Below, piece by piece: positions 39,322 through 47,989 of a stretch of DNA of 64,000 bases; position 1 is the first letter of the stretch, and every line of letters begins with the position of its first letter. Origin of the DNA: Aurantiochytrium sp. KH105 (taxonomy: Eukaryota; Sar; Bigyra; Thraustochytrida; Thraustochytriidae); the NCBI GenBank assembly GCA_003116975.1, contig BGKB01000064.1, positions 186,001 through 250,000 on the forward strand, in the 5' to 3' direction. A program made the position numbers and the translations under genes. Below the pieces are notes generated by a model that saw nothing but the letters and a program-made list of their open reading frames with translations, did not search any database and was not told the origin of the DNA.

Positions 39322-39954
39322 TCACGCGCGGCGCGCGCTCCTGTCCCGCGAGCCGGATGGCGCCATCGGCAGCAGGATGCCGGCCGGGTCGCTCGCCATG
39401 GCCTTCTGCGCGCACAGCTGGTCGAGGAAGGCGTCGGCCTCGGCCTCGATGCGCGCCGCGTCCATCCCGGCGGTGCCCTGGGCGCCCATGGCGTCGCGCG
39501 CGGCGCCGGTGTCGCAGCTGGCGTCCAGGAGCCGCGCGTCGATCTCGGCGACGCGCTCCGCGTCGGGGCGCATCGCGTCGAGCGCGCAGAGCAGCTCGCC
39601 CACGTTCTCCACGATGCGGCCAGTCTCGGCGGCCTCGTCCACGGTCACGCTCAGCTGCTCCAGGCGGCGGGCGAACTTGAACTGACGCTGCGACTGGTGC
39701 TTGAGGGAGACGGCCTGCCGCGCCACGAGGCGGCCGCGCTCCAGCTCGCCGCGCTCCACCGCCGCGGCCGCCGACCGCTCCGCCTTGCGCTGGGCGCGCC
39801 GGTGACAGCCGCGTCGGCTGCGCGCATCGCGGTCGTCCGAGGCGACCATGAGCCGCATCTGCAGTGGCCGCTGCTCCCGCAGTCGCTCGCACTCGGCCTC
39901 TCTCCTCTCCCGCCGCAGCTGCTCCTCGGACGGGCCAAACAGCCTGCCCAGCAT
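39322..39954 (-). CDS. ESCRT-III (Vps2/CHMP2-like) protein
   Basis: 210 aa, looks whole. The start MLGRLFGPSEEQLRRERREA resembles the N-terminus of Vps2/CHMP2 (LFG followed by a basic helix). After a basic hairpin comes the Vps2-type stretch LVARQAVSLKHQSQRQFKFA (compare the LV.TR.Y..KF segment) and a long amphipathic region. The acidic C-terminus has EAEADAFLDQLCAQ, in the place of the SQVLDELGL MIM helix. It is distinct from the CHMP4-like protein at 30832-31572, so the island encodes two different ESCRT-III subclasses. It has many Arg codons and high G+C. Pattern-based call without a database search. Confidence 0.6.
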   Translation of the reverse strand: MLGRLFGPSEEQLRRERREAECERLREQRPLQMRLMVASDDRDARSRRGCHRRAQRKAERSAAAAVERGELERGRLVARQAVSLKHQSQRQFKFARRLEQLSVTVDEAAETGRIVENVGELLCALDAMRPDAERVAEIDARLLDASCDTGAARDAMGAQGTAGMDAARIEAEADAFLDQLCAQKAMASDPAGILLPMAPSGSRDRSARRA

Positions 39955-40039
39955 CCTCTTTTTCTTGTTGCGTTATCCGCCCGACGCGGGCCGTGCCGCA
40001 TGTATGCTGGGGAGGGGGTTGATCCGCGAGCCCCCCCAC

Positions 40040-40379
40040 TCACCCCAGCAGGTGCAGCTGGCTCAGCGGGAAGCGCCCGCGCCGGACGCTTTCGGCGATG
40101 CAGGGGTCGAGGCGAGCGGCAAGTGCCAGGCGGCGCACAGCGCCCCGCAGCACTGCTGGCGGCGGCGGCTCGTTGCGCGTACACACGCCGGACGAGGTCA
40201 GCGAGGCGCAGGTGCCGCACGAGCATCTCCAGACGCGCAGGATCGTCCCACAGGTAGTGACTCAGCAAAAAGTTGCAGCGCTCGTCGTCGAAGAATGCGG
40301 GCAGCGCCTCCAGAAAGCGCTCGTAGACTCCCTCGTCGTCCTCGACGCGCGCCAATGCCAGCCCTCCCCCCTCACGCAT
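40040..40379 (-). pseudogene. Small island gene, apparently with one break
   Basis: About 110 codons on the minus strand with protein-like composition (VYERFLEALPAFFDDERCNF in the first part; AESVRRGRFPLSQLHLLG in the last). The reading frame appears interrupted once; a sequencing error is equally possible. Unrecognised. Confidence 0.3.
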
Positions 40380-40574
40380 CGCATCGGAAGCGGCGACCAT
40401 CCCAACCTGACCGTGCCGAAAACTGCCAATCCCCCCCCCCCTCAGTCGCCACACGCTGACGCGCGCAGTGCACACGTATATGGGAATTTCGCATAAGAGG
40501 GGCGAAAAGGGGGCAGCAACCGACGGGAGCACGGCCCTAGCTCGCACGACCGCCCCTTCTCGTACTGCAGAAAA

Positions 40575-41858
40575 ATGGCCCCGCCGCGACCGCTGCTGCG
40601 TCTCACGGCGCTCGCCGCGACGCTGGCGCTGGCAGCCGCCGCGCGGTCGTGCGGAACACACCTCGCGGCGGATCTCTCTGCGCGCAACCGCTTCATCGCC
40701 AGCGCGGACGAAGCCTGCATCTACGAGATGGACGAAGCCGCCGTCGCCGGCAAGGTCTGCATCGATACACCCAGCGGCGCGACGCCCACACACGCCGTGC
40801 TCAACGACAGAGTCGCCTTTCTTCTGCTCGAACGCGACGACGGGTCGTCCCAGGTGGTCGCCTACAACGAGCAGGAGGATGGCAGTTACGCCGAGGGCGC
40901 AGTGGCCTGGGAGACGGAGGGCAGCCGCGAGGCGAGCATGGCACTGGCCGAGACTCTCCTCGTCGTCATCGGAGACCAGTCCGGCGACTGCGTCGTTCGC
41001 GCGATCCCCTACAACAGCAGCGACGGCGGGACCGACGCGGCCGCGGACATCATCCTCGCGGAGAACAGCACGTGCGGGGAGGCGTCGATGGGCGTCGCCG
41101 TCGACGTCGACGGCACCGCCATCCTCGCGCTCGACGGCGCGGCCGGCAACGAAAGCGCCGCCTTCGTGCTCAGCCGCGTCGACGAGCTCGACTGGGAGCT
41201 CGGCGGATACTACTACTACGACCAGGACGAGGCCAGCGTGCTGCACGCCGAAGTGCTGTCCCCGGAGCTGTTCGCGCTGGCAGAGGAGGATGCCCTGAGC
41301 GTCCTGGCTCCCGCAAACCGGACCCAGCAGCAGCAACCGGAGGCCCTGCAGGTGGAGGCGACCGTCGACCTCGAAGAAGCGCCCACCTTCCTCGCCGCCG
41401 CCGACGACGGGACCCTGGTGCTCTGCGGGAGCGACACCTGCTCGCGCTACGAGCTCGCGGCGGGCGCCCTCGCCGCCTCCAGCGCCTTCGCGCCCGCGGG
41501 CGGCCTCGGCTGCAGCGCCGCCTACAAGCGCCAGGGCTCATTCTTCGTCGCAATCACGGCCGCCGGCGACGAGATCTTCTTCGAGGACGCCGCCGGCGCC
41601 CAGGCGACCATCCCCGCCCCGTCGGCGACCACCGCGCCCACCACCGCGGAGCCCACTCCCGCGCCCACCCCGGCGGCGGAGCCGGCCATCAAGCCGAGGC
41701 GGGATGCCGGGCCCTCTGCCCTCGTATGGACGCTGACCTGCGCCGCCGCGGCAGCCCTCGTCGCGCTGCTTCTCGTTTTCGCATGGCACCGGCGCCAGCG
41801 CTACCAGCAGCACCAAAAGGTCTCCACCGTGGAGCTGGCGGCCCAGCGGGCATATTGA
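40575..41858 (+). CDS. Type I membrane (glyco)protein of the island
   Basis: 427 aa, looks whole. Cleavable-type signal peptide MAPPRPLLRLTALAATLALA followed by AAARSCG. The ectodomain of about 320 residues has four N-x-S/T sites (for example NSSDG, ENSTCG, ANRTQ) and several Cys residues that could pair. Acidic, beta-rich sequence pattern. Then a Thr/Pro/Ala stalk (TTAPTTAEPTPAPTPAAEP), one membrane segment ALVWTLTCAAAAALVALLLV, and a short basic tail (HRRQRYQQHQ) ending QRAY. Receptor-like or envelope-like topology; no family recognised. A 561-codon open frame on the opposite strand here is not protein-like. Confidence 0.6.
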   Translation: MAPPRPLLRLTALAATLALAAAARSCGTHLAADLSARNRFIASADEACIYEMDEAAVAGKVCIDTPSGATPTHAVLNDRVAFLLLERDDGSSQVVAYNEQEDGSYAEGAVAWETEGSREASMALAETLLVVIGDQSGDCVVRAIPYNSSDGGTDAAADIILAENSTCGEASMGVAVDVDGTAILALDGAAGNESAAFVLSRVDELDWELGGYYYYDQDEASVLHAEVLSPELFALAEEDALSVLAPANRTQQQQPEALQVEATVDLEEAPTFLAAADDGTLVLCGSDTCSRYELAAGALAASSAFAPAGGLGCSAAYKRQGSFFVAITAAGDEIFFEDAAGAQATIPAPSATTAPTTAEPTPAPTPAAEPAIKPRRDAGPSALVWTLTCAAAAALVALLLVFAWHRRQRYQQHQKVSTVELAAQRAY

Positions 41859-41994
41859 GCGCGACTCGCCCGCGCAGCGCGCTCATCGTCCACCATCATC
41901 CCGCCGGCAGTCATAAATGCAAATCGGTAAAAAAAGTTCGTGAGAGCCCCTTCCGCCTTCAATCGCCACACGCGGGAGGAGGAGAGGTGGCACC

Positions 41995-44716
41995 ATGCCC
42001 AGCTTTTTCGGAATCAGCAAGAGCCGAGCGCCGCCGGCCACTGCGCCATTTCAGATCCTAACGAAAAATGAGGCCGTCGCCAAGCAAGCCATCCACTGCC
42101 TCGACTGGATCATTGTCATCACGACGATTATCGCGACCAGCCCAAGGGCGATCGCCGCGGGTCCGGTTGGCGTCGGCTGCGAAAGTGCCCTCGCCGAGCA
42201 CATGACTACCCTGAATAAGCTCAAAAACAAGGCGCGTGGCATCGACAAGGAGCTGCAGTTGACGGTTGCCACTGATGCTTCATTTCGCGACAGCCTGCGG
42301 ATGCGAAAGAAGTCGGTGACAAAGTCCGCCCGTCGCGCATCGCAATCGCAATCCAACTTCTTCGGGTTGCGTAAGGACGCGAAAAAGGCCGACGAGCTTG
42401 TCGACAACGCGCTCGCAGCAGTCCTCGCAGCACAGGAGGCCAAGGCGTCCTCGTCGCCTTTTTACAGGGTGAAGACGCGGATGATGGCAGTAGCGCTGTA
42501 AAATTGCTGAAGAACGTGTTGCAGTACTGCGAACAGGCGTATGAAGCCGCAAGGGCCGTGCGCAATATTTTCAACAACGAGTCCAAAACATTCGCAAAGG
42601 GGGATTTGAGGCCGACACAGCGCGTTGCCCATGCCATCGCCGTGGCTAGGGACGCACAAGATCTGCGGCGGAGTATCAACAGCATCGGCCCCGGCGCGCA
42701 GGAAATTTACCGTGAGATCATGACCAAGGAATCAGACACAGTTAAGCTTACTAAGCTAGACATCCCGGGTGCACTGACTCGACTCTCTGACATCGGGACC
42801 GCGCTCGCAACTCTCCCATACCATTTGTATCTGAGCGAGGTCGGTGCAAAACTCCTTAAAGCGGAGAAGGTCGCGCTCGAACGGCTCCAAAAACTGACTT
42901 TCTCAAGCCTTAAGGCGGATGCGTCGAGTAATGTGAAAATCAGCCAGCTGGGCCGCTCGTTTGACGCCGAGCGCCTCTTCAAGTACGTGCACACGAAGCA
43001 GACGGGCCTCATAATGGCCGAACAATTCAAAAGCAAGGACGTGCTTGAGCTGATTCGGTGGAATGAACAGGATATCAAGACGCATTCCGCCCTGTCCAGC
43101 AGCGCCGCCGCCGCCGCGACGCACTTTCTAACGGTTGGCACCGCAATGGACGTTGCGCTGCTTCACGATAAAAGCCGCAAACCCCTGGAGGAGATTCTTC
43201 GCCGAGATACTAAATTCGAGTCCGAGGACGAGGTCAAAGACGCCTTTGACCAGGTGGAGGAAATTTTACACGGCAACGATCACAAGTCAGGTCTCGTGAA
43301 TCATTTCAACAATATCCTCGAATTCAATGTAGAGACCAATGAGAGCAGGCTTTTGTCCAGGCACTGCTTGAGAATGTAAACGGATTGGCCAAGATCATGG
43401 CCGATAACAACAACATGCGCAATGCAGAGTTCTGGAAGAAAGAAGACAAGGAGATGATTGACAACGCAATCGAAGCGACCGTGGAAGGTGGCTATGTGAC
43501 ACTGATCAAAGAGGTCAATCGACGCGTGCACGCATGGCGGCTGAAAATGGCGCGAGATGTAGTATTGGAAGCTCGGAGTGGTGATGGCGATGCTCTTGAG
43601 CTTGCTAAGATTCTTTTGTCCACTGGTTTGCTATTGAACAGCCAGGGCGAGTACATTAAACCTTTGCAGATGCTCGAGGAAGCGCTGTCGATTCGCAAGG
43701 AAAGTCTTGGCGACCGGCATCCCGATGTGGCTCAAACGCTCCACAACATCGCCAATGTGTACCATTCACAAGGCAGCTACAAGGAGGCCTTGGCGTACTA
43801 CAAGGAAACGCTGTCGATGCGCAAGAAAAGTCTTGGCGACCGGCATTCCGATGTGGCGAGCACGCTCATTGGCATCGCCAATGTGTATGGCGATCAAGGC
43901 CGTTACGAGAAGGCCTTGGCGGTCTACGAGGAAGCGCTGTCGATAAAGAAGACAAGTCGTGGCGAGCGGCATCCCGATGCGGCGGACACGCTCAACAACA
44001 TCGCCATTGTGTACAGAGCACAAGGCCGCTACGAGGAGGCCTTGGCGTTTTACGAGGAAGCACTGTCGATTCGCAAGGAAAAACTTGGCAACCGGCACCC
44101 CGATGTGGCGAGCACGCTTACCGGCATCGCCAATGTGTATTATTCACAAGGCCGCTACGAGGAGGCCTTGGCGTACTATGAGGAAGCGCTGTCGATTCGC
44201 AAGGAAAGTCTTGGCGACCGGCATCTCGATGTGGCTCAAACGCTCAACAACATCGCTAATGTGTACTATTCACAAGGCCGCTACGAGGAGGCCTTGGCGT
44301 ACAACGAGGAAGCGCTGTCGATTCACAAGGAAAGTCTTGGCGACCGGCATCCCTCAGTGGCGACCACGCTCAACAACATCGCCGCCGTGTACCAACAACA
44401 AAGCCGCTACGAGGAGGCCTTGGCGTACTACGAGGAAGCGCTGTCGATTCGCATAGAAAGTCTTGGCGACCGGCATCCCGATGTGGCTCAAACGCTCAAC
44501 AACATCGCCATTGTGTATGAAAGACAAGGCCGCTACGAGGAGGCCTTGGCGTACTACGAGGAAGCGCTGTCGATTCGCAAGGAAAGACTTGGCGACCGGC
44601 ATTTCTTGGTGGCGAAAACGCAAAGGAATATCGAACGCACTCGCAGAACGATTCGGGCAAAGACAGAGCGTCGATCTTCGCTGCAAAAACTTGCATTCGT
44701 CAGTGGTAGAAAGTAA
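41995..44716 (+). pseudogene. TPR (kinesin-light-chain-type) repeat protein, reading frame interrupted
   Basis: Tetratricopeptide scaffold. The first part begins MPSFFGISKSRAPPATAPFQ, has one hydrophobic stretch (WIIVITTIIATSPRAIAA) and a long helical region. The second part is helical (LPYHLYLSEVGAKLLKAEKV). The last part carries about eight 42-residue TPR units of the kinesin-light-chain type (RYEEALAYYEEALSIRKES, LGDRHPDVAQTLNNIANVYY), which are very alike in DNA. Coding signal occupies successive frames with about two breaks, real or from assembly. It is probably a host accessory gene at the island edge and not part of a viral core. TPR partners unknown. Confidence 0.5.
43671..44600 (+). 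repeat. 126-bp tandem repeats coding TPR units
   Basis: About seven units of 126 bp with almost identical cores (GAGGAGGCCTTGGCGTACTA; AAGTCTTGGCGACCGGCATC). The high likeness points to recent expansion or conversion. Confidence 0.9.
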
Positions 44717-45764
44717 CAATCTCAGAATTATTGTAAAAGAACACGAACAGACAACCAAACAATTGTTTTGTTCCTTTGTGAAGATGACTCACTTTCATGG
44801 TTATTTCCTCTCCTCTGAAAACAAATTGAAATTCATATCAGACGACGTGGGTGAACTTGTGGGTCATGCGCAGGACTATTGACAGAGCTCTCAAGGCTAG
44901 GCTGTATAACGTCGGGTCCAGTAAGAGCACCTTTGATTCATCGAAGGGCTCAGACCGAGCATGCGTAGCAGTATGAAGTCTTTTGAGGAGGCGAAGTCCT
45001 TCGTGAAAAAGAGTGACTTCGGGGGTGCCTTTTCGCTATCCATCATTTTGACTTAACTCAATGTGTCCAATAACCATGGTACATTTGCACGCTGGATCAA
45101 GGTCGTGTCGCGGTTGCGTCAAATTGCCGGGAATTCATTCGTGGAGTGACCGCGCCAACGGTTGCGGAGTGGAGGCTGCTGCTTTTTCTCCGGGAATGGA
45201 GGAAAGCGAAAGCTCGAGAGCAATCGAAGAGACGAAGAAAAAAAAGGGACCGACCGGCACAAGCTCTGCAAAAAGAATCCGAATTCTAAACTCAGCTGAC
45301 AATCGACGCCGTCTTTTTAGCACTTTGGATTCGCTATCGTCCCTGACATGTTTCGAGTCGTGTAATAGTACAAGCCCCAAAACGGTGGAGATAAGCGGTG
45401 AGCGATTCAGAGCAAGTCCCGTGCAGAGCTGACGTAAACGAGAACTTCAAGATGGAGCAGGAGGACAACGTGTAAGATCACAACTTCGTCTTCATATAAT
45501 CTGTCCCTACCTCGTTGATGACTCCGACGCCATGCTGCTCGGCAGGCCACTGAGGAGCAGATTCTTCCAGTGCGTCCGAACTCTACCAAAAAATGCGGAC
45601 TTGAGCGGTATCGAGTTCGTCGTAGGATGATGCCGCCTAATCGCCATTCTAACATCAACAACGACAACTTCGACGAGCAAAGGAAGGTGGCTGCTAAGAA
45701 ATTATACATATGAAATTGTGGCGCGGAATGAGTGTCTTTTCAGATTGTATGTTGCACAGGCAGC
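44717..45764. other. Spacer right of the island
   Basis: 1.05 kb with lower G+C than the island. It holds the 3' flanks of the TPR gene and of the permease gene. Open frames are short and not protein-like. No inverted or direct terminal repeat matching the left edge was noticed. Confidence 0.4.
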
Positions 45765-47495
45765 TCACAAGGGCGTCCCAAAGAGTTTCCGTCTTGGCGC
45801 CGGCGAGAAAATGTCCTCAGCGAGTGGATTGTGAAGATGTTTCAGATATATTTCCAGAAAGGAGCTCGTCAGTCCGATGAGGAGCGGACCGTAGAGGAAG
45901 CCAAGAGCGCCAAAAGCATAGAGACCGGCGACAATGGAAAGACCGACAAAGTGGCGATCGCCCGGAATAAATGCCGTGATACGGGCGTCAATAACGAACA
46001 TCATAATAAGCTCGACCGCGCATACCAGAATGGCGGCGCCCCGGTCATTTCGCGCCCAGAGGAGCATCGCCACGGGAACAAAAACGACCTGGGTCCCGAG
46101 CAACGGTAAAGAAGCCATTGCACCGCAGAGAAAAGAAGGAATCGCAACGATTCCAAAGCCAGAGAGCGAGAGAATGGTATACATGAGAATGCCGTGTGCA
46201 AGACCAATGCACGTCGAGCACAGCAAGATGCGCTCCGTTGACACTTTCATGCTCTCAAAAAGCTCCGCATTGTCCTGTGGACTCAGCGGTGAAAGCTTGT
46301 TGAAAAAGGGCCAAGGACTTTCATTGCTCAATAGGTAAAAGAGCGTGGTGGAGAACGTCGTGAATGCCCACATGACGTTGCTGAGGTTGGTGACGAGGTT
46401 GAGCAGGTTGACAGAGAAGTGCTCCAAGTTGGCGCCCACAAGCGCCGCGCCTCGGCGAATGTTGGCCTTGATGTCTTCCTTGAACGCGGTGCCCGAAAGA
46501 TCAATAGGCATCGCACCTTCTCCGAACATGGCGGTCACTTGTGCATGGATTGCAATGTACACGTTGGAAGTCATGACTGAATCCACGAGTGTACGAAGTG
46601 CGTCATCGTCGTCAATGAGCTGTAACAGATACGTCGTGAGAGTCTCAACTTCGCGAAGACACTGCCGCAGTGCGAAAAACAACGGTAGACACACTGCGCA
46701 AATCACCACGATCGTCAGCAACGCTGCTGTCAGCGAACGCGCATCCATGAGAGCGACCATCAGACCAAAGGTCCCAAATAGCGTTATCGGCCATCCGCCC
46801 CCGGGCATGTCAACATCTTGCAAAAGCAAAAGAGCGCCCGACAGTGTAATGGCCGTCAGAACAGCGAGCACTGACTTCTGCTGACTTAGCTCTTGTGCCC
46901 GTTCAAGTCGATCAACAATCGGATCCTTCACGCGGCTCAAGACCGCAGCAAGAAGGATGGCCATGGCCACGGCGTTCAGGTGAGGTGCTAGCATAAGGTA
47001 ATTACCGTAAAAGATCCCTGCCAAAAGAAGAGCGAAAACAAAAGAAGATAAGGCATGGATCATTTTTCGGAGGTTCTTGTCTTTGGCCTTGATCGTCCCT
47101 TGATCGCTCAGTTCCTCCACTTTCGAGGCGAGACCCTGAAACTCTTTTTTGAGCTTGCGAATATTAGTCCTGCTCACGCGATCCGTCGCTGGTGCCGCAA
47201 TATGTCTTTCCACGGAGAGAAGTTCATTCGACGCGCCCAGAGCAAATCGTTGCTTAGTGTTATCCAGACCGCTCTCATTCTCTGCGTCATTAGCGTCTTG
47301 CGCTTGATCAAAGCGGAAGCGCACCGTGCTATTCGTTGGGTCTGCATCGTTTCCCTTGCGCAAAATACTCTTTCTCATTCGCATTTGCTTTGGCGTCCTT
47401 TCTCGCAATGCTGCATCTCGAGGTGTCCTTGAACGAAATTCCGTCGATCCAAGCGGCGTCTCCATGGTTGTGTTTGGTCTTGCGTCTTGACGCAA
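45765..47495 (-). CDS. TMEM245 / AI-2E transporter family membrane protein
   Basis: Multi-pass protein of the AI-2E exporter/PerM superfamily, which in eukaryotes includes TMEM245; the eukaryotic role is poorly known. Seen: 576 aa with a basic hydrophilic N-terminus of about 130 residues, then seven to eight hydrophobic segments. The family-like layout has a soluble helical insert between the early and late segments (MTSNVYIAIHAQVTAMFGEG) and a late pair (AFGALGFLYGPLLIGLTSSF) matching the G..GPLL motif of the superfamily. A second ATG at 47468 is possible. It is divergent from the centriolin-like gene. Confidence 0.75.
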   Translation of the reverse strand: MRQDARPNTTMETPLGSTEFRSRTPRDAALRERTPKQMRMRKSILRKGNDADPTNSTVRFRFDQAQDANDAENESGLDNTKQRFALGASNELLSVERHIAAPATDRVSRTNIRKLKKEFQGLASKVEELSDQGTIKAKDKNLRKMIHALSSFVFALLLAGIFYGNYLMLAPHLNAVAMAILLAAVLSRVKDPIVDRLERAQELSQQKSVLAVLTAITLSGALLLLQDVDMPGGGWPITLFGTFGLMVALMDARSLTAALLTIVVICAVCLPLFFALRQCLREVETLTTYLLQLIDDDDALRTLVDSVMTSNVYIAIHAQVTAMFGEGAMPIDLSGTAFKEDIKANIRRGAALVGANLEHFSVNLLNLVTNLSNVMWAFTTFSTTLFYLLSNESPWPFFNKLSPLSPQDNAELFESMKVSTERILLCSTCIGLAHGILMYTILSLSGFGIVAIPSFLCGAMASLPLLGTQVVFVPVAMLLWARNDRGAAILVCAVELIMMFVIDARITAFIPGDRHFVGLSIVAGLYAFGALGFLYGPLLIGLTSSFLEIYLKHLHNPLAEDIFSPAPRRKLFGTPL

Positions 47496-47989
47496 CGCGA
47501 TAGAAAGGAAGGGAGACTACTTTGATGATTCGCAGTGCTCTTGAAACGAGCCCGACCACGACGTCCGTGTTGTTCCCTTCCTCTTTCACGACCTCTTGAA
47601 CTTGAAGACGGTATTTCTTTGCTCTTTCGAACAAAAGTCTTGCACACTCGCGACTCTTCGAGGTTTCGACGGTCTTCCACTCGCAATTTCTGCTAAATCC
47701 TCGCCACGTCAGCTCGGGGACTTGTCTCCCCACTTGCTACTCGCTTGCGGCTCGCGTGCTGTGCTGCGCTGGGTTTGGCTGGGCTGAGCTACGTCTTGGC
47801 GGTTTTGCAATTTGCTTCTTGGTTCGCAAAACCTCAAACACAGTTGGCTCAAAGAACGACGAGCGGCTGAGCTCAACCTGCCAGGAGAGCGGCCCGGGCG
47901 GGCCGCGGTTGGCCGCTCCTTCGCCTGGAGGGGGCTAAGGCGCGCCGCGGGAGTAAGAGCGACCTCGTTCTCTGCGCGTCCGCGCCGCC
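47496..47989. promoter_or_regulatory. Shared upstream region of the TMEM245-like and centriolin-like genes
   Basis: 494 bp between divergent ATGs. No named promoter element or small gene recognised. Confidence 0.4.

Larger units (their letters stand above)
28297..44716. other. Accessory island, intronless and G+C-rich; possible virus-like or mobile element
   Basis: A block of about 16 kb with at least twelve closely packed genes, no introns, visibly higher G+C and many Ala/Pro/Glu-rich proteins, between host-type genes on both sides. Parts: broken header-plus-module gene, ESCRT-III-like gene 1, small proteins, two paralogous tail proteins, Cys/His protein, nuclease-kinase, ESCRT-III-like gene 2, a type I membrane protein, a broken TPR gene. 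No terminal repeats, integrase, polymerase, capsid or packaging ATPase was recognised, so the borders are those of the gene content only. Roughly five reading-frame breaks are spread over three of the genes; the others look whole. Age cannot be judged from one copy; most frames are open, so it is not very old. Confidence 0.5.

Noticed and set aside
39651-41336. 561-codon minus-strand open frame
   Set aside because: Mostly antisense to the membrane protein; only the part at 40040-40379 looks coding.
40649-42061. 470-codon plus-strand open frame overlapping the membrane protein gene
   Set aside because: Arg/Gly/His-rich product typical of an antisense or shifted frame of G+C-rich coding DNA; the 40575-41858 frame has a signal peptide and a membrane segment.
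28297-44716. Terminal inverted or direct repeats, integrase, capsid or packaging ATPase in the island
   Set aside because: Looked for by eye at both edges and in all frames; none found, so no element family is named.
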